Of a stretch of 45,878 bases of DNA, positions 19,095 through 26,028 are shown piece after piece. Numbering within the stretch: the first letter of the stretch is position 1; every line of letters starts with the position of its first letter. The translations under genes and the position numbers were made by a program. The stretch is from Opitutaceae bacterium. GTDB lineage: Bacteria; Verrucomicrobiota; Verrucomicrobiia; Opitutales; Opitutaceae. The notes below the pieces were generated by a model, which was not told where the DNA came from, searched no databases, and saw only the letters and a program-made list of their open reading frames with translations. The stretch is from the NCBI GenBank assembly GCA_027485815.1, contig JAIXQE010000157.1, forward strand, positions 1-45,878, read 5' to 3'.

Positions 19095-19844
19095 TCAGGC
19101 GCGCACCACCCGCGTGCCCGCGATGAAGTCGTGCAGGCAGCGGCGGTCCTCGCGGAAGATCATCAGGTAGTTGGTCGTCACGAAGGCGAACCGCAGGAAG
19201 AACCCGACGATCGGCACCAGCTGCAGCATCCCCTGGATCGCCCCGGAGGGCAGCTCGCGCAGCAGCCACGCGCGCAGGAAACCGGGTGGTTCGTCGTGGT
19301 CGGCGCGGACCACGCGCACCCCCAGCAGGATCTTGCCCAGCGACTGGCCCCGGCTGGAGAGCAGAAAGATCTGGATGCCCAGCAGCGCGAGCTGCAGCGC
19401 GGCGAACAACGCCAGCGCCGGCATCAGGCGGGTGGTCTCCAGCCCCTCGAGGTTGAACTCGCCCTCGCGGGACGCCGCCACGATCGCCTGCAGCACCTTC
19501 ATCAGGTCGGGGCCCAGCACCACCAGCGCGGGCACCGCGGCCAGGAGCTCAAGGAACCCGTCGGCGCAGCGCGCCAGCAGGCGGGACCACGGGGACGCGA
19601 GCGTCAGCGGCTGGGCCTCGGGCGCCTCGAACCCCGCCTCGCCGGCCTCCTGGACCGGACGCGCCGGCGCCACCGCCTCCACCCCGCCGAACTCCACGAA
19701 ATCCCCGAGCCGCCGCCACTCCTCGGTCCCCGCGCGCTTGGCGCGGGTGTCGACGTTGGCCCGGCCCCCGTCGATCCAGCCGCGGACCTGGCTGGCCGTC
19801 GCCGGACCGTACTCCTTGCCGTCGCCGCCGATGATGATGAACAT
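19095..19844 (-). CDS. GYF_2-domain plus RDD-family membrane protein
   Basis: A 249-residue protein with two modules. Residues ~1-55 are a GYF_2 domain (MFIIIGGDGKEYGPATASQ, VRGWIDGGRANVDTRAKRAG, EEWRRLGDF). Residues ~90-245 are an RDD domain with three to four membrane segments (FLELLAAVPALVVLGPDLM, ALALFAALQLALLGIQIFLL, LVPIVGFFLRFAFVTTNYL). The family Arg/Asp signature appears as SRGQSLGKILLGVRVVRADH, and the end is FREDRRCLHDFIAGTRVVRA. RDD proteins are integral membrane proteins, a few shown to act as Na+(Li+)/H+ antiporters; the role of the GYF_2 fusion is unknown. The TTG at 19856 is also in frame, but those bases form the -10 of the likely promoter, so the ATG at 19844 is preferred. 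Confidence 0.88.
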   Translation of the reverse strand: MFIIIGGDGKEYGPATASQVRGWIDGGRANVDTRAKRAGTEEWRRLGDFVEFGGVEAVAPARPVQEAGEAGFEAPEAQPLTLASPWSRLLARCADGFLELLAAVPALVVLGPDLMKVLQAIVAASREGEFNLEGLETTRLMPALALFAALQLALLGIQIFLLSSRGQSLGKILLGVRVVRADHDEPPGFLRAWLLRELPSGAIQGMLQLVPIVGFFLRFAFVTTNYLMIFREDRRCLHDFIAGTRVVRA

Positions 19845-19850
19845 CCCGTC

Positions 19851-19879
19851 AGGCAAGCCCCCGCCTCCGGCGGCGTCAA
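19851..19879 (-). promoter_or_regulatory. Putative promoter of the RDD gene
   Basis: Minus strand TTGACG (19879-19874), 17 nt, TTGCCT (19856-19851), then 6 nt to the ATG at 19844. With a usual 6-7 nt distance from -10 to the start site, the transcript would begin at the ATG itself. Confidence 0.5.
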
Positions 19880-19881
19880 CG

Positions 19882-20199
19882 TCAGGCCGCGCCCGGCAGC
19901 CGCACCCGCCGGGCGGCCGGATCCGGGTGGGGGCGGAAGAACAGGGCGGTGTGGCCCACGGCGCCCACGCACACGCAGCGGCCCTCGTCCGCGATCCGCG
20001 CCCCCAGCGCCGCCCGCTCCTCGCGGTCGGCGCCGACGAAGCGCAGCTTCACCAGCTCATGGGCGCGCAGCAGCCGCTGCAGTTCCTGGAGGAAGGCGGG
20101 GGTGACCCCAGCCTTGCCCACGCGGACGTGGTCGGCGAGGGCCTGGCCGAGGCCGCGCAGGTGGGAACGCTGGGCGCCGGTGAGCGCGAGTTCGTACAT
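19882..20199 (-). CDS. yhbY: YhbY-type CRM-domain RNA-binding protein
   Basis: A 105-residue CRM (CRS1-YhbY) domain protein. The family pattern is visible: LTGAQRSHLRGLGQALADHV at the start, VRVGKAGVTPAFLQELQRLL with the conserved GKAGVTP in the middle, LVKLRFVG, and CVCVGAVGHTALFFRP at the end, where the usual G-x-x-x-x-L-Y-R is changed to GHTALFFR. E. coli YhbY associates with pre-50S ribosomal subunits. The size matches the family (~97-110 residues). The gene is monocistronic, with its own promoter-like element (20206-20234), and sits back to back with the CPBP/ProA frame. Confidence 0.92.
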   Translation of the reverse strand: MYELALTGAQRSHLRGLGQALADHVRVGKAGVTPAFLQELQRLLRAHELVKLRFVGADREERAALGARIADEGRCVCVGAVGHTALFFRPHPDPAARRVRLPGAA

Positions 20200-20205
20200 G
20201 CCGCG

Positions 20206-20234
20206 ACCGTGACGCGTGCCCGGGCCGCTGCCAA
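20206..20234 (-). promoter_or_regulatory. Putative promoter of yhbY
   Basis: Minus strand TTGGCA (20234-20229), 17 nt, CACGGT (20211-20206), then 6 nt to the ATG at 20199. It has the same geometry as the promoters of the RDD and methyltransferase genes. Confidence 0.45.
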
Positions 20235-20285
20235 GCCCCGCGATTTCGCCTGACGCCCCCAGCCCGACCTGCGCGAAATGCACCC

Positions 20286-22520
20286 GTGCCGCGACCCGTC
20301 TCCGCCCCCCGCCACTTCACCCTCCGCTTCGCCCTCGCCCTGACCGCCGCCGCGGTCTTCGGCGAGGTGGCGGCCGCCTGGGTGCTCGAGCGAGCCTACC
20401 TCGCCGGCAGCCTCACCGGCTGGTACGCGTGGGCGGGCGACCAGCCCGACGTCGACGCGCTCCTGCTGGTGTTCGCCAAGCTGCTCGCCACCGCCCTGGT
20501 GGCGGGCTGGGCCTTCTCCCGCGGCGGCGAACGCTGGTCCGCCGCCGGCACGCTCCGGTTCTCACCCGCCAGGCTCGCCTGGACGCTGTTCCCCTTCCTC
20601 GCGGCGATGATCGTCGCCCTCTCGGAAATCGACAACCTGATGCGCGCGGCCCTGCCCGCGGGAACGCTCGAGCGCCTCGATTTCGCGCCGGACCTCGGGG
20701 AACTCGTCGAGACCGTGTGGCTGGGCCCGCTCCTCGCGGTGGTCGTCGCGCCCCTGACCGAGGAACTCGTCTTCCGCGGCCTGATCCTCCGCGGCCTGCT
20801 CGGCCGCTGGCGCCCGCTGGCCGCCATCCTGTTCTCCGCGGGGCTGTTCGCGCTGGTGCACTTCAACCCCGCCCAGGCCCCGGTCGCCCTCCTGCTGGGC
20901 CTGCTCACCGGCTGGCTCTACGCGCGGACGCGCTCGCTCGGGCTTTGCATCCTGGCCCACGCGCTCAACAACGCGGCCAGCTACCTGACGTGGTTCCCCT
21001 TCGAGGTCACGGGCTTCAACGCGGTCACCGAGGCGGAAGGCCCGGTCTTCCACCCCTGGTGGTTCAACGGCCTGGGCCTCGCCCTGCTCGCCCTCGGGAT
21101 CTGGGGCGTCCGCCGGCTCACGCCCCCGGGGTCCTCCTGGCGGCTGCCCCCGCCCGCTCCGCCCCCCCTGCTGCAGCCGCCGGTCCTTGCCCCCGCCGCA
21201 CTTGGCGGTTGTCAGCCTCCCGCCGGCCCCAACGATGCCACGCGGATGGCCTCGGACCTCGCCCAACTCGTCACCACGCTCGCCCGCCGCGCCCGCGCGG
21301 CCTCGCTCGTCCTCGCCAACGTCCCCCGTGAGCGCAAGGACGCCGCGCTGCTCCGGCTCGCCGCCCTGCTCGAGGCCGCCGGCCCCGAACTGCTCGCGGC
21401 CAACGCCCGCGACCTCGCCTCTCCCGAGGCCGCCGCCCTCCCCGCCGCCACCCGCGACCGGCTCACGCTCAACCCGGACCGCCTGCGCCACCTCGCGGAG
21501 TCCGTGCGTCAAGTCGCCGCCCTCCCCGACCCGGTCGGCGAAATCCTCGAGGAAACGACGCGCCCCAACGGCCTCCACCTGCGCAAGGTGCGCGTGCCGA
21601 TCGGCGTCCTCGCCATCATCTACGAGGCGCGGCCGAACGTGACCATCGATTGCGCCGTGCTCTGCCTCAAGAGCGGCAACGCCGCCATCCTCCGCGGGGG
21701 CAAGGAGGCCTTCCACACCAACGTCGCCCTCGCCGAGCTGGTGCGCCAGGCCCTGATCGCCACCGGCCTCCCCGCGGACGCGGTGCAACTCGTGCCCACC
21801 ACCGACCGCGGCGCGCTCACCACGCTGCTCGGGCTCGACACCCTCATCCACTGCGTGATCCCGCGCGGCGGCGAAGGGCTGATCCGGTTCGTCACCGAGC
21901 ACAGCACGATCCCGGTGATCAAGCATTACACCGGCGTCTGCTGCGTCTACCTCGACCGCGCCGCCGACGCGGCGATGGCCGCGGCGGTCACGACCAACGC
22001 CAAGGTCTCGCGGCCCAGCGCCTGCAACGCCGCGGAGCAGCTCCTCGTGCACCGCGAGGCCGCCGCCACCCTGCTCCCGGTCGTGGGCCGCGCGCTCGCC
22101 GACCGCGGGGTCCGCCTGCGGTGCGACCCCGAGTCCGCCGCGCTCCTCACCGCCGCCGGGATCCCCGCCGAACCGGCCGCGGCGGGTGACTTCACCGCGG
22201 AGTTCCTCGACCTCGTGCTGGCCGTGCGGATCGTCGGCTCCCTCGACGAGGCCATCGCCACCATCAACCGCGACGGGTCCGCCCACAGCGACGCGATCGT
22301 CACCGCGGACGAGCCCGCCGCCCGGCGTTTCCTCGCGGAGGTCGACAGTGCCACGGTCTACTGGAACGCCAGCACGCGCTTCACCGACGGCTTCGAATTC
22401 GGTTACGGGGCGGAGATCGGGATCAGCACGGACCGCCTGCACGCGCGCGGCCCCATGGGGCTGCGGGAGCTCTGCAGCCACAAGTTCCTGATCGAGGGCA
22501 CGGGCCAGGTCCGCGGCTGA
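20286..22520 (+). CDS. Joined frame: CPBP intramembrane protease followed by glutamate-5-semialdehyde dehydrogenase
   Basis: One uninterrupted 744-codon frame holds two unrelated proteins. Residues ~1-283 are a CPBP (Abi/CAAX-type) membrane protease with several hydrophobic segments and the glutamate motif EELVFRGLILRG (Glu159/160), FALVHFNP and HALNNAASYL. Residues ~284-320 are a Pro/Ala-rich linker (PPPAPPPLLQPPVLAP). Residues 321-744 are a complete ProA. No stop codon separates them. CPBP proteins are normally 220-300 residues and ProA ~420, so both are full length. A good promoter (21209-21237) and an ATG (21246) lie inside the linker, so ProA may also, or only, be made separately. The frame begins at GTG 20286, preceded by a weak CTGACG-17-GCGAAA. 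Whether a true fusion protein exists, or a stop was lost through mutation or assembly error, cannot be decided from this sequence. Confidence 0.7.
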   Translation: MPRPVSAPRHFTLRFALALTAAAVFGEVAAAWVLERAYLAGSLTGWYAWAGDQPDVDALLLVFAKLLATALVAGWAFSRGGERWSAAGTLRFSPARLAWTLFPFLAAMIVALSEIDNLMRAALPAGTLERLDFAPDLGELVETVWLGPLLAVVVAPLTEELVFRGLILRGLLGRWRPLAAILFSAGLFALVHFNPAQAPVALLLGLLTGWLYARTRSLGLCILAHALNNAASYLTWFPFEVTGFNAVTEAEGPVFHPWWFNGLGLALLALGIWGVRRLTPPGSSWRLPPPAPPPLLQPPVLAPAALGGCQPPAGPNDATRMASDLAQLVTTLARRARAASLVLANVPRERKDAALLRLAALLEAAGPELLAANARDLASPEAAALPAATRDRLTLNPDRLRHLAESVRQVAALPDPVGEILEETTRPNGLHLRKVRVPIGVLAIIYEARPNVTIDCAVLCLKSGNAAILRGGKEAFHTNVALAELVRQALIATGLPADAVQLVPTTDRGALTTLLGLDTLIHCVIPRGGEGLIRFVTEHSTIPVIKHYTGVCCVYLDRAADAAMAAAVTTNAKVSRPSACNAAEQLLVHREAAATLLPVVGRALADRGVRLRCDPESAALLTAAGIPAEPAAAGDFTAEFLDLVLAVRIVGSLDEAIATINRDGSAHSDAIVTADEPAARRFLAEVDSATVYWNASTRFTDGFEFGYGAEIGISTDRLHARGPMGLRELCSHKFLIEGTGQVRG
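21209..21237 (+). promoter_or_regulatory. Internal promoter candidate for proA
   Basis: TTGTCA (21209-21214), 17 nt, ACGATG (21232-21237), then 8 nt to the in-frame ATG at 21246. It lies inside the linker of the joined CPBP-ProA frame and matches the spacing seen upstream of clpP and other genes. Confidence 0.55.
21246..22520 (+). CDS. proA: Glutamate-5-semialdehyde dehydrogenase (separate product from internal start)
   Basis: A 424-residue ProA, the NADPH-dependent gamma-glutamyl phosphate reductase of proline synthesis. The start MASDLAQLVTTLARRARAAS fits the family. Strong signatures are VPIGVLAIIYEARPNVT, CLKSGNAAILRGGKEA, VIPRGGEGLIRFV, and the catalytic Cys260 in KVSRPSACNAAEQLLVH. The end, STRFTDGFEFGYGAEIGIST and GPMGLRELCSHKF, is also typical. 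The length equals that of free-standing ProA. The upstream promoter-like pair supports independent transcription even though the CPBP frame reads into it. ProB is not in the window. An 8-bp hairpin follows immediately at the stop. Confidence 0.85.
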   Translation: MASDLAQLVTTLARRARAASLVLANVPRERKDAALLRLAALLEAAGPELLAANARDLASPEAAALPAATRDRLTLNPDRLRHLAESVRQVAALPDPVGEILEETTRPNGLHLRKVRVPIGVLAIIYEARPNVTIDCAVLCLKSGNAAILRGGKEAFHTNVALAELVRQALIATGLPADAVQLVPTTDRGALTTLLGLDTLIHCVIPRGGEGLIRFVTEHSTIPVIKHYTGVCCVYLDRAADAAMAAAVTTNAKVSRPSACNAAEQLLVHREAAATLLPVVGRALADRGVRLRCDPESAALLTAAGIPAEPAAAGDFTAEFLDLVLAVRIVGSLDEAIATINRDGSAHSDAIVTADEPAARRFLAEVDSATVYWNASTRFTDGFEFGYGAEIGISTDRLHARGPMGLRELCSHKFLIEGTGQVRG

Positions 22521-22540
22521 GGCCAGTTCGCTCTGGCCTC
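22519..22540 (+). terminator. Hairpin at the proA stop codon
   Basis: GAGGCCAG, loop TTCGCT, CTGGCCTC: a perfect 8-bp stem that begins within the TGA stop. There is no U-tract, so it is a weak or Rho-assisted terminator at best. Its right arm overlaps the best -35 candidate of the next gene (CTGGCC, 22533-22538). Confidence 0.4.
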
Positions 22541-22568
22541 GCCGGCGGGGATGGTTTCGCTCTCCGCG

Positions 22569-24140
22569 ATGCCCGCCCGCCCCCTGCTCCCCGGCGCCGT
22601 CCTCGTCGCGCTCCTGTCGCTCGCCAGCCTGCCGCCCGCGGCCGGCCAGGTGACGCCCCCCGCTACCCTGACCGCCCCGGCGGCGCCCGTCCCGTCGCCC
22701 GCGCCGGCCCCCGCCGCGGCTTCCGGGATCGAGGCCTCGGTGGTCAAGGTGTTCGCCACCGCGCGGTACCCGGATCCCTACCGCCCGTGGACCAAGCAGG
22801 CCCCGCGCGAGGGCACCGGCACCGGCGTCATCATCGAGGGCCGTCGCATCCTGACGAACGCCCACGTCGTCCTCTACGCGAGCCAGGTGCAGGTCCAGGC
22901 CAACCAGTCCGGCGACAAGGTCTCGGCCACCGTCGAGGCCATCGCGCCGGGGATCGACCTCGCCGTGCTCCGGCTGGAGGACGAGACGTTCTTCGCCCAG
23001 CGCCCCGCCCTGCCCCGCGCCGCCCGCCTGCCCGGGGTCAAGGACCCGGTGATGGTCTACGGCTTCCCCACCGGCGGCACCAACCTCTCGATCACCAAGG
23101 GGATCGTCTCCCGCATCGAGTTCACGCTCTACAACTACCCGGTCTCCGGCCTGCGGATCCAGATCGACGCCGCCATCAACCCGGGCAACAGCGGCGGCCC
23201 GGCCGTCGTCGACGACCGGATGATCGGCCTCGCCTTCAGCCGCCTCGGCGGCGGCGACAACATCGGGTACATCATCCCCGCCGAGGAGATCGACCTGTTC
23301 CTCGCCGACGTCGCCGACGGCCGCTACGACGGCAAGCCCGCCCTCTTCGATCCGCTCCAGACCTTCGAGAACCCCGCCCTGCGCACGCACCTCAAGGTCG
23401 GCCGCGAGGTGGAGGGCGTGATTGTCACCGGCACCGACAGCGCCGACGAGGCCTACCCGCTGCGCGCGTGGGACGTCCTCACCCACATCGCCGGCACGCC
23501 GATCGACAACGAGGGCATGGTGCGGCGGGGCGATCTCCGCGTGCGCCTCCATTACCTGCTCCAGTCCCAGGCGAAGGCCGGCCGCATCGCGCTCACCGTC
23601 GTGCGCGACCAGACGCCGCGCGTGATCGAGGTGCCGGTGCCGCCCCAGCGACCGCTGGTGATGCCGGACCTGGTCGGCAATTACCCCTCGTATTTCATCT
23701 ACGGACCCGTGGTCTTCTCGGCGGCCACGCAGGCCTTCCTCGCGGGCCTGAACAACGTCGCGGCGCAGCTCTCCGCCCAGGCGAGCCCGCTCGCGCACCG
23801 GCGCGCCGACCGCCCGGCCTTCGCGGGCGAGGAGATCGTCGTCGTGTCCTCCCCGTTCTTCCCCCACCGGCTGGTCAAGGGCTACTCCCCCGCCCAGGGG
23901 CGCGTGGTGGAGTCGGTCAACGGCCGCCGCGTCCGCAACCTCGCCCACCTGGTGGAGTTGCTCCGCGACGCGCGCGAGGACCTCATCGTGCTCGATTTCG
24001 CCGGCCGAAAGCTCGAGACGGTCGTCCTGCCCCGCGCCGAGACCGCCGCCGCCACCGAGGAGATCCTCAACGACAACGGCATCCGGGCCCAGGGCTCGCC
24101 CGACGTCCTCGCCGTCTGGCAGGCGCCCCGCGCCCCCTGA
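22569..24140 (+). CDS. Deg/HtrA-type trypsin-like serine protease with PDZ region
   Basis: A 523-residue exported serine protease. It has a signal peptide (MPARPLLPGAVLVALLSLA, cleavage near AAGQ) and then a trypsin-like domain. His99 is in ILTNAHVVLYASQ, Asp130 in GIDLAVLRLED, and Ser208 in INPGNSGGPAVVDD, completing the triad. A PDZ-like domain follows (AYPLRAWDVLTHIAGTPIDN), then a long C-terminal region (SVNGRRVRNLAHLVELLRDA looks like a second PDZ-like part). The segment NYPVSGLRIQIDAAINPGNS recalls the Deg9/Deg10-type branch rather than classical DegP. Such proteases handle misfolded periplasmic proteins. An ATG at 22551 is possible, but the one at 22569 gives the tighter signal peptide and sits 7 nt after a TTCGCT hexamer. 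The gene lies 72 bp before clpP. Confidence 0.9.
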   Translation: MPARPLLPGAVLVALLSLASLPPAAGQVTPPATLTAPAAPVPSPAPAPAAASGIEASVVKVFATARYPDPYRPWTKQAPREGTGTGVIIEGRRILTNAHVVLYASQVQVQANQSGDKVSATVEAIAPGIDLAVLRLEDETFFAQRPALPRAARLPGVKDPVMVYGFPTGGTNLSITKGIVSRIEFTLYNYPVSGLRIQIDAAINPGNSGGPAVVDDRMIGLAFSRLGGGDNIGYIIPAEEIDLFLADVADGRYDGKPALFDPLQTFENPALRTHLKVGREVEGVIVTGTDSADEAYPLRAWDVLTHIAGTPIDNEGMVRRGDLRVRLHYLLQSQAKAGRIALTVVRDQTPRVIEVPVPPQRPLVMPDLVGNYPSYFIYGPVVFSAATQAFLAGLNNVAAQLSAQASPLAHRRADRPAFAGEEIVVVSSPFFPHRLVKGYSPAQGRVVESVNGRRVRNLAHLVELLRDAREDLIVLDFAGRKLETVVLPRAETAAATEEILNDNGIRAQGSPDVLAVWQAPRAP

Positions 24141-24175
24141 GCCGGCCCCGCGTCGGGGCGCGTTGCGCCGCGCTC

Positions 24176-24204
24176 TTGCCAAGCCGCGCGCCGCGGCCAA
24201 CGTT
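24176..24204 (+). promoter_or_regulatory. Putative promoter of clpP
   Basis: TTGCCA (24176-24181), 17 nt, AACGTT (24199-24204), then 8 nt (pyrimidine-rich) to the ATG at 24213. There is no Shine-Dalgarno sequence. It lies in the 72-bp gap after the Deg-like protease gene. Confidence 0.55.
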
Positions 24205-24212
24205 CCCTCTCT

Positions 24213-24863
24213 ATGCATTTCGACTCCCGCCCGCTCGCCCCCGCCTCCCTGCCGCCCCGCGCCGACGACGAGGATGAGGACGACGAGGAGTCCGCCGCCG
24301 CGCGCAAGGGGGCAGCGCCCGTCGCGCTGCTGATCCAGCGGAAGTTCCTCGAGCAGCGGAAGATCTTCCTCTGGGGCGCCGTCACCGATGAGACCGCCAA
24401 GGACCTCACCGAGAAACTGCTCTACCTCGAGGCCAGCGCGCCCGGGAAGGACATCACGTTCTACATCAACACCCCGGGCGGCTCCATCACCGCCGGCATG
24501 GCGGTGTACGACACGATCCAGCTGATCACCTCGCCGGTCACGGTGGTGGTCACGGGGATGGCCGCCTCGATGGGCTCGATTTTGCTCAGCGCCGCGCCCA
24601 AGGGCCGCCGCCTGCTCTACCCGCACTCGCGCGTGCTGATCCACCAGCCCCTGATCTCCGGCCGGATGATCGGCCCCGCCAGCGACATCAACATCCAGGC
24701 GCAGGAGATGGAGAAGCTGCGCGCGGAGCTGAACCAGATCCTGGCGACCGCCTCGGGCCAGCCGCTGGAGCGGATCAACCGCGACACCGACCGCGACTTC
24801 TACCTGACCGCCCGCGAGGCCATCGAGTACGGGCTGGCCGACCGCATCGTCGACCGCGTCTGA
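24213..24863 (+). CDS. clpP: ATP-dependent Clp protease proteolytic subunit with acidic N-terminal extension
   Basis: A 216-residue ClpP, the barrel-shaped serine peptidase that degrades substrates unfolded by ClpX/ClpA. The catalytic triad is in place: Ser119 in TGMAASMGSILLSA, His144 in RVLIHQPLISG, Asp195 in RDTDRDFYLTA. TPGGSITAGMAVYDTIQ is the typical handle/active-site approach. The N-terminus differs from standard ClpP: about 30 residues including RADDEDEDDEE precede the core, which starts near ALLIQRKFLEQRKIFLWG. The lead sequence PMVIEQTSRGERAYDI-type of canonical ClpP is absent, so axial-loop contacts with ClpX may differ. No clpX is adjacent, which fits a second, non-canonical ClpP paralogue. 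It converges with the DUF1501 gene over a palindromic terminator. Confidence 0.93.
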   Translation: MHFDSRPLAPASLPPRADDEDEDDEESAAARKGAAPVALLIQRKFLEQRKIFLWGAVTDETAKDLTEKLLYLEASAPGKDITFYINTPGGSITAGMAVYDTIQLITSPVTVVVTGMAASMGSILLSAAPKGRRLLYPHSRVLIHQPLISGRMIGPASDINIQAQEMEKLRAELNQILATASGQPLERINRDTDRDFYLTAREAIEYGLADRIVDRV

Positions 24864-24864
24864 C

Positions 24865-24887
24865 GCCCCGCGGGGCACTCAGCCCCG
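24865..24887. terminator. Palindromic element between convergent clpP and DUF1501 genes
   Basis: GCCCCGCGGGGC (24865-24876) is a perfect 12-bp palindrome in the 15-bp gap. It can also pair alternatively as CGGGGC-ACTCA-GCCCCG (24871-24887), which reaches into the last codons of the minus-strand gene. It is symmetrical, so it could act in both directions; there are no U-tracts. Confidence 0.4.
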
Positions 24888-26024
24888 CATCACCGGCAGG
24901 GACGCCGGCCGGTGGCCCGGAAAGACCGTCGCCAGATCGGCTTTGGTCGCCCCGTGCGCGGCGAGGACCGGACCCAGCACGTCGCGGTAATTATTGAGCA
25001 CGGGCAGGTCGCCGTAGCCCTCGAGAAATCCCCGCGGCTCGAGCACGTCCGGGTGCAGGCCCTTCCACGCGCCGACCACCTGGCCGCCGCGGACTCGACC
25101 GCCGAGGACGAACATCGCACCGCCGCGGCCGTGATCGGTGCCGAAGGCGGAATTCTCCTCCACGGTCCGCCCGAACTCCGTCATCACCACGACCGTGGTG
25201 GTGGCCCAGCGGGCCCCCAGATCCCGCCGGAAGGCCGCGAGCCCCGTCGCGAGCCGATCGGACAGCCGCTCCACCTGGCCTTCCTGCGCAAAGTGGGAAT
25301 CCCACCCGGGGAGATCGATGGCTGCCGCCTCGACGCCCACGTCCGCCTTCAGGAGCTGGGCCAGGCGGGCCAGGCCGGCCGAGAAATCATCGCGCCCGTA
25401 CGCCGCGCCGGCCGCCGCCACCGGGGGTTGCCGGCGGATCTCCTCCACCCGCCGCAGGGCGAGGAACGTGTCCCGGGCCGACGCCCCGAGCCGGCCCTGC
25501 TGCATCGCGTACAACCGCTCGAGCTGGCTGCGCCACGCCGGCTGGGCCCCGCCGAGCGCAAAGTCCTCGAGCCGCTCCAGCACCGCCGCCCCCGGCGCCC
25601 CCAGCAGGCATTCCGGCAGGGCCCGGCCGATGGCCACGCCCGCCAGGCCCCCGTGCGCCGCCGCCGGCCGCGTCCGCAGAAATCGGCCCAGCCAGCCCCC
25701 GGCAGTGACGCCGCCATGCTCCATCAGGTCCTGAGCCTCGAAGTGCGACCGCGTATCCTCCGCCATCCCGCAGGCGTGGACCACCGCCAGCTCACCCTCG
25801 CGCCAAGCACCGAGCAACGGGGCGAGACGGGGGTGCAGCGCGAACCGGTCATCGAGCCGCAGCTCCGCCTGCTCCGGCGCCCGGAGCCGCGGCCGCGCCC
25901 GCGCGTGATGAGGGTCCGACCAGGGCGCCACGAGCGCCAGCCCGTCCGCCGCTCCCCGCAGGAAGACCACGACCAGCGTGCCCGCGGTCCCGCGTTCTCC
26001 GGTAATCAGCGCCTGGGGGTGCAT
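24879..26024 (-). CDS. DUF1501 family protein (short form, no Tat signal)
   Basis: A 381-residue DUF1501 protein. Family segments are TLVVVFLRGAADGLALVAPW at the start, LAPLLGAWREGELAVVHACG, DTRSHFEAQDLMEHGG with the His/Asp pair, GWDSHFAQEGQVERLSDRL, and VMTEFGRTVEENSAFGTDHG near the end. Unlike the DUF1501 at 10610-12058 it has no twin-arginine signal or obvious signal peptide (it opens MHPQALITGERGTAGT), so it may remain cytoplasmic or travel with a partner. It follows the DUF1800 gene after 4 bp in a three-gene operon starting with a small membrane protein. Biochemical function unknown. Confidence 0.9.
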   Translation of the reverse strand: MHPQALITGERGTAGTLVVVFLRGAADGLALVAPWSDPHHARARPRLRAPEQAELRLDDRFALHPRLAPLLGAWREGELAVVHACGMAEDTRSHFEAQDLMEHGGVTAGGWLGRFLRTRPAAAHGGLAGVAIGRALPECLLGAPGAAVLERLEDFALGGAQPAWRSQLERLYAMQQGRLGASARDTFLALRRVEEIRRQPPVAAAGAAYGRDDFSAGLARLAQLLKADVGVEAAAIDLPGWDSHFAQEGQVERLSDRLATGLAAFRRDLGARWATTTVVVMTEFGRTVEENSAFGTDHGRGGAMFVLGGRVRGGQVVGAWKGLHPDVLEPRGFLEGYGDLPVLNNYRDVLGPVLAAHGATKADLATVFPGHRPASLPVMRG

Positions 26025-26028
26025 GGCC

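Noticed and set aside
19845-19856. TTG start at 19856 for the RDD protein (adds MPDG)
   Set aside because: These bases serve as the -10 hexamer of the promoter, and the GYF_2 domain starts naturally at MFIII from the ATG at 19844.
20562-24878. Open reading frame of about 1438 codons on the minus strand across ProA, the protease and ClpP
   Set aside because: Composition is Gly/Asp/Glu/Arg-rich and it lies entirely opposite three well-recognised genes; a shadow of GC-rich codon use.
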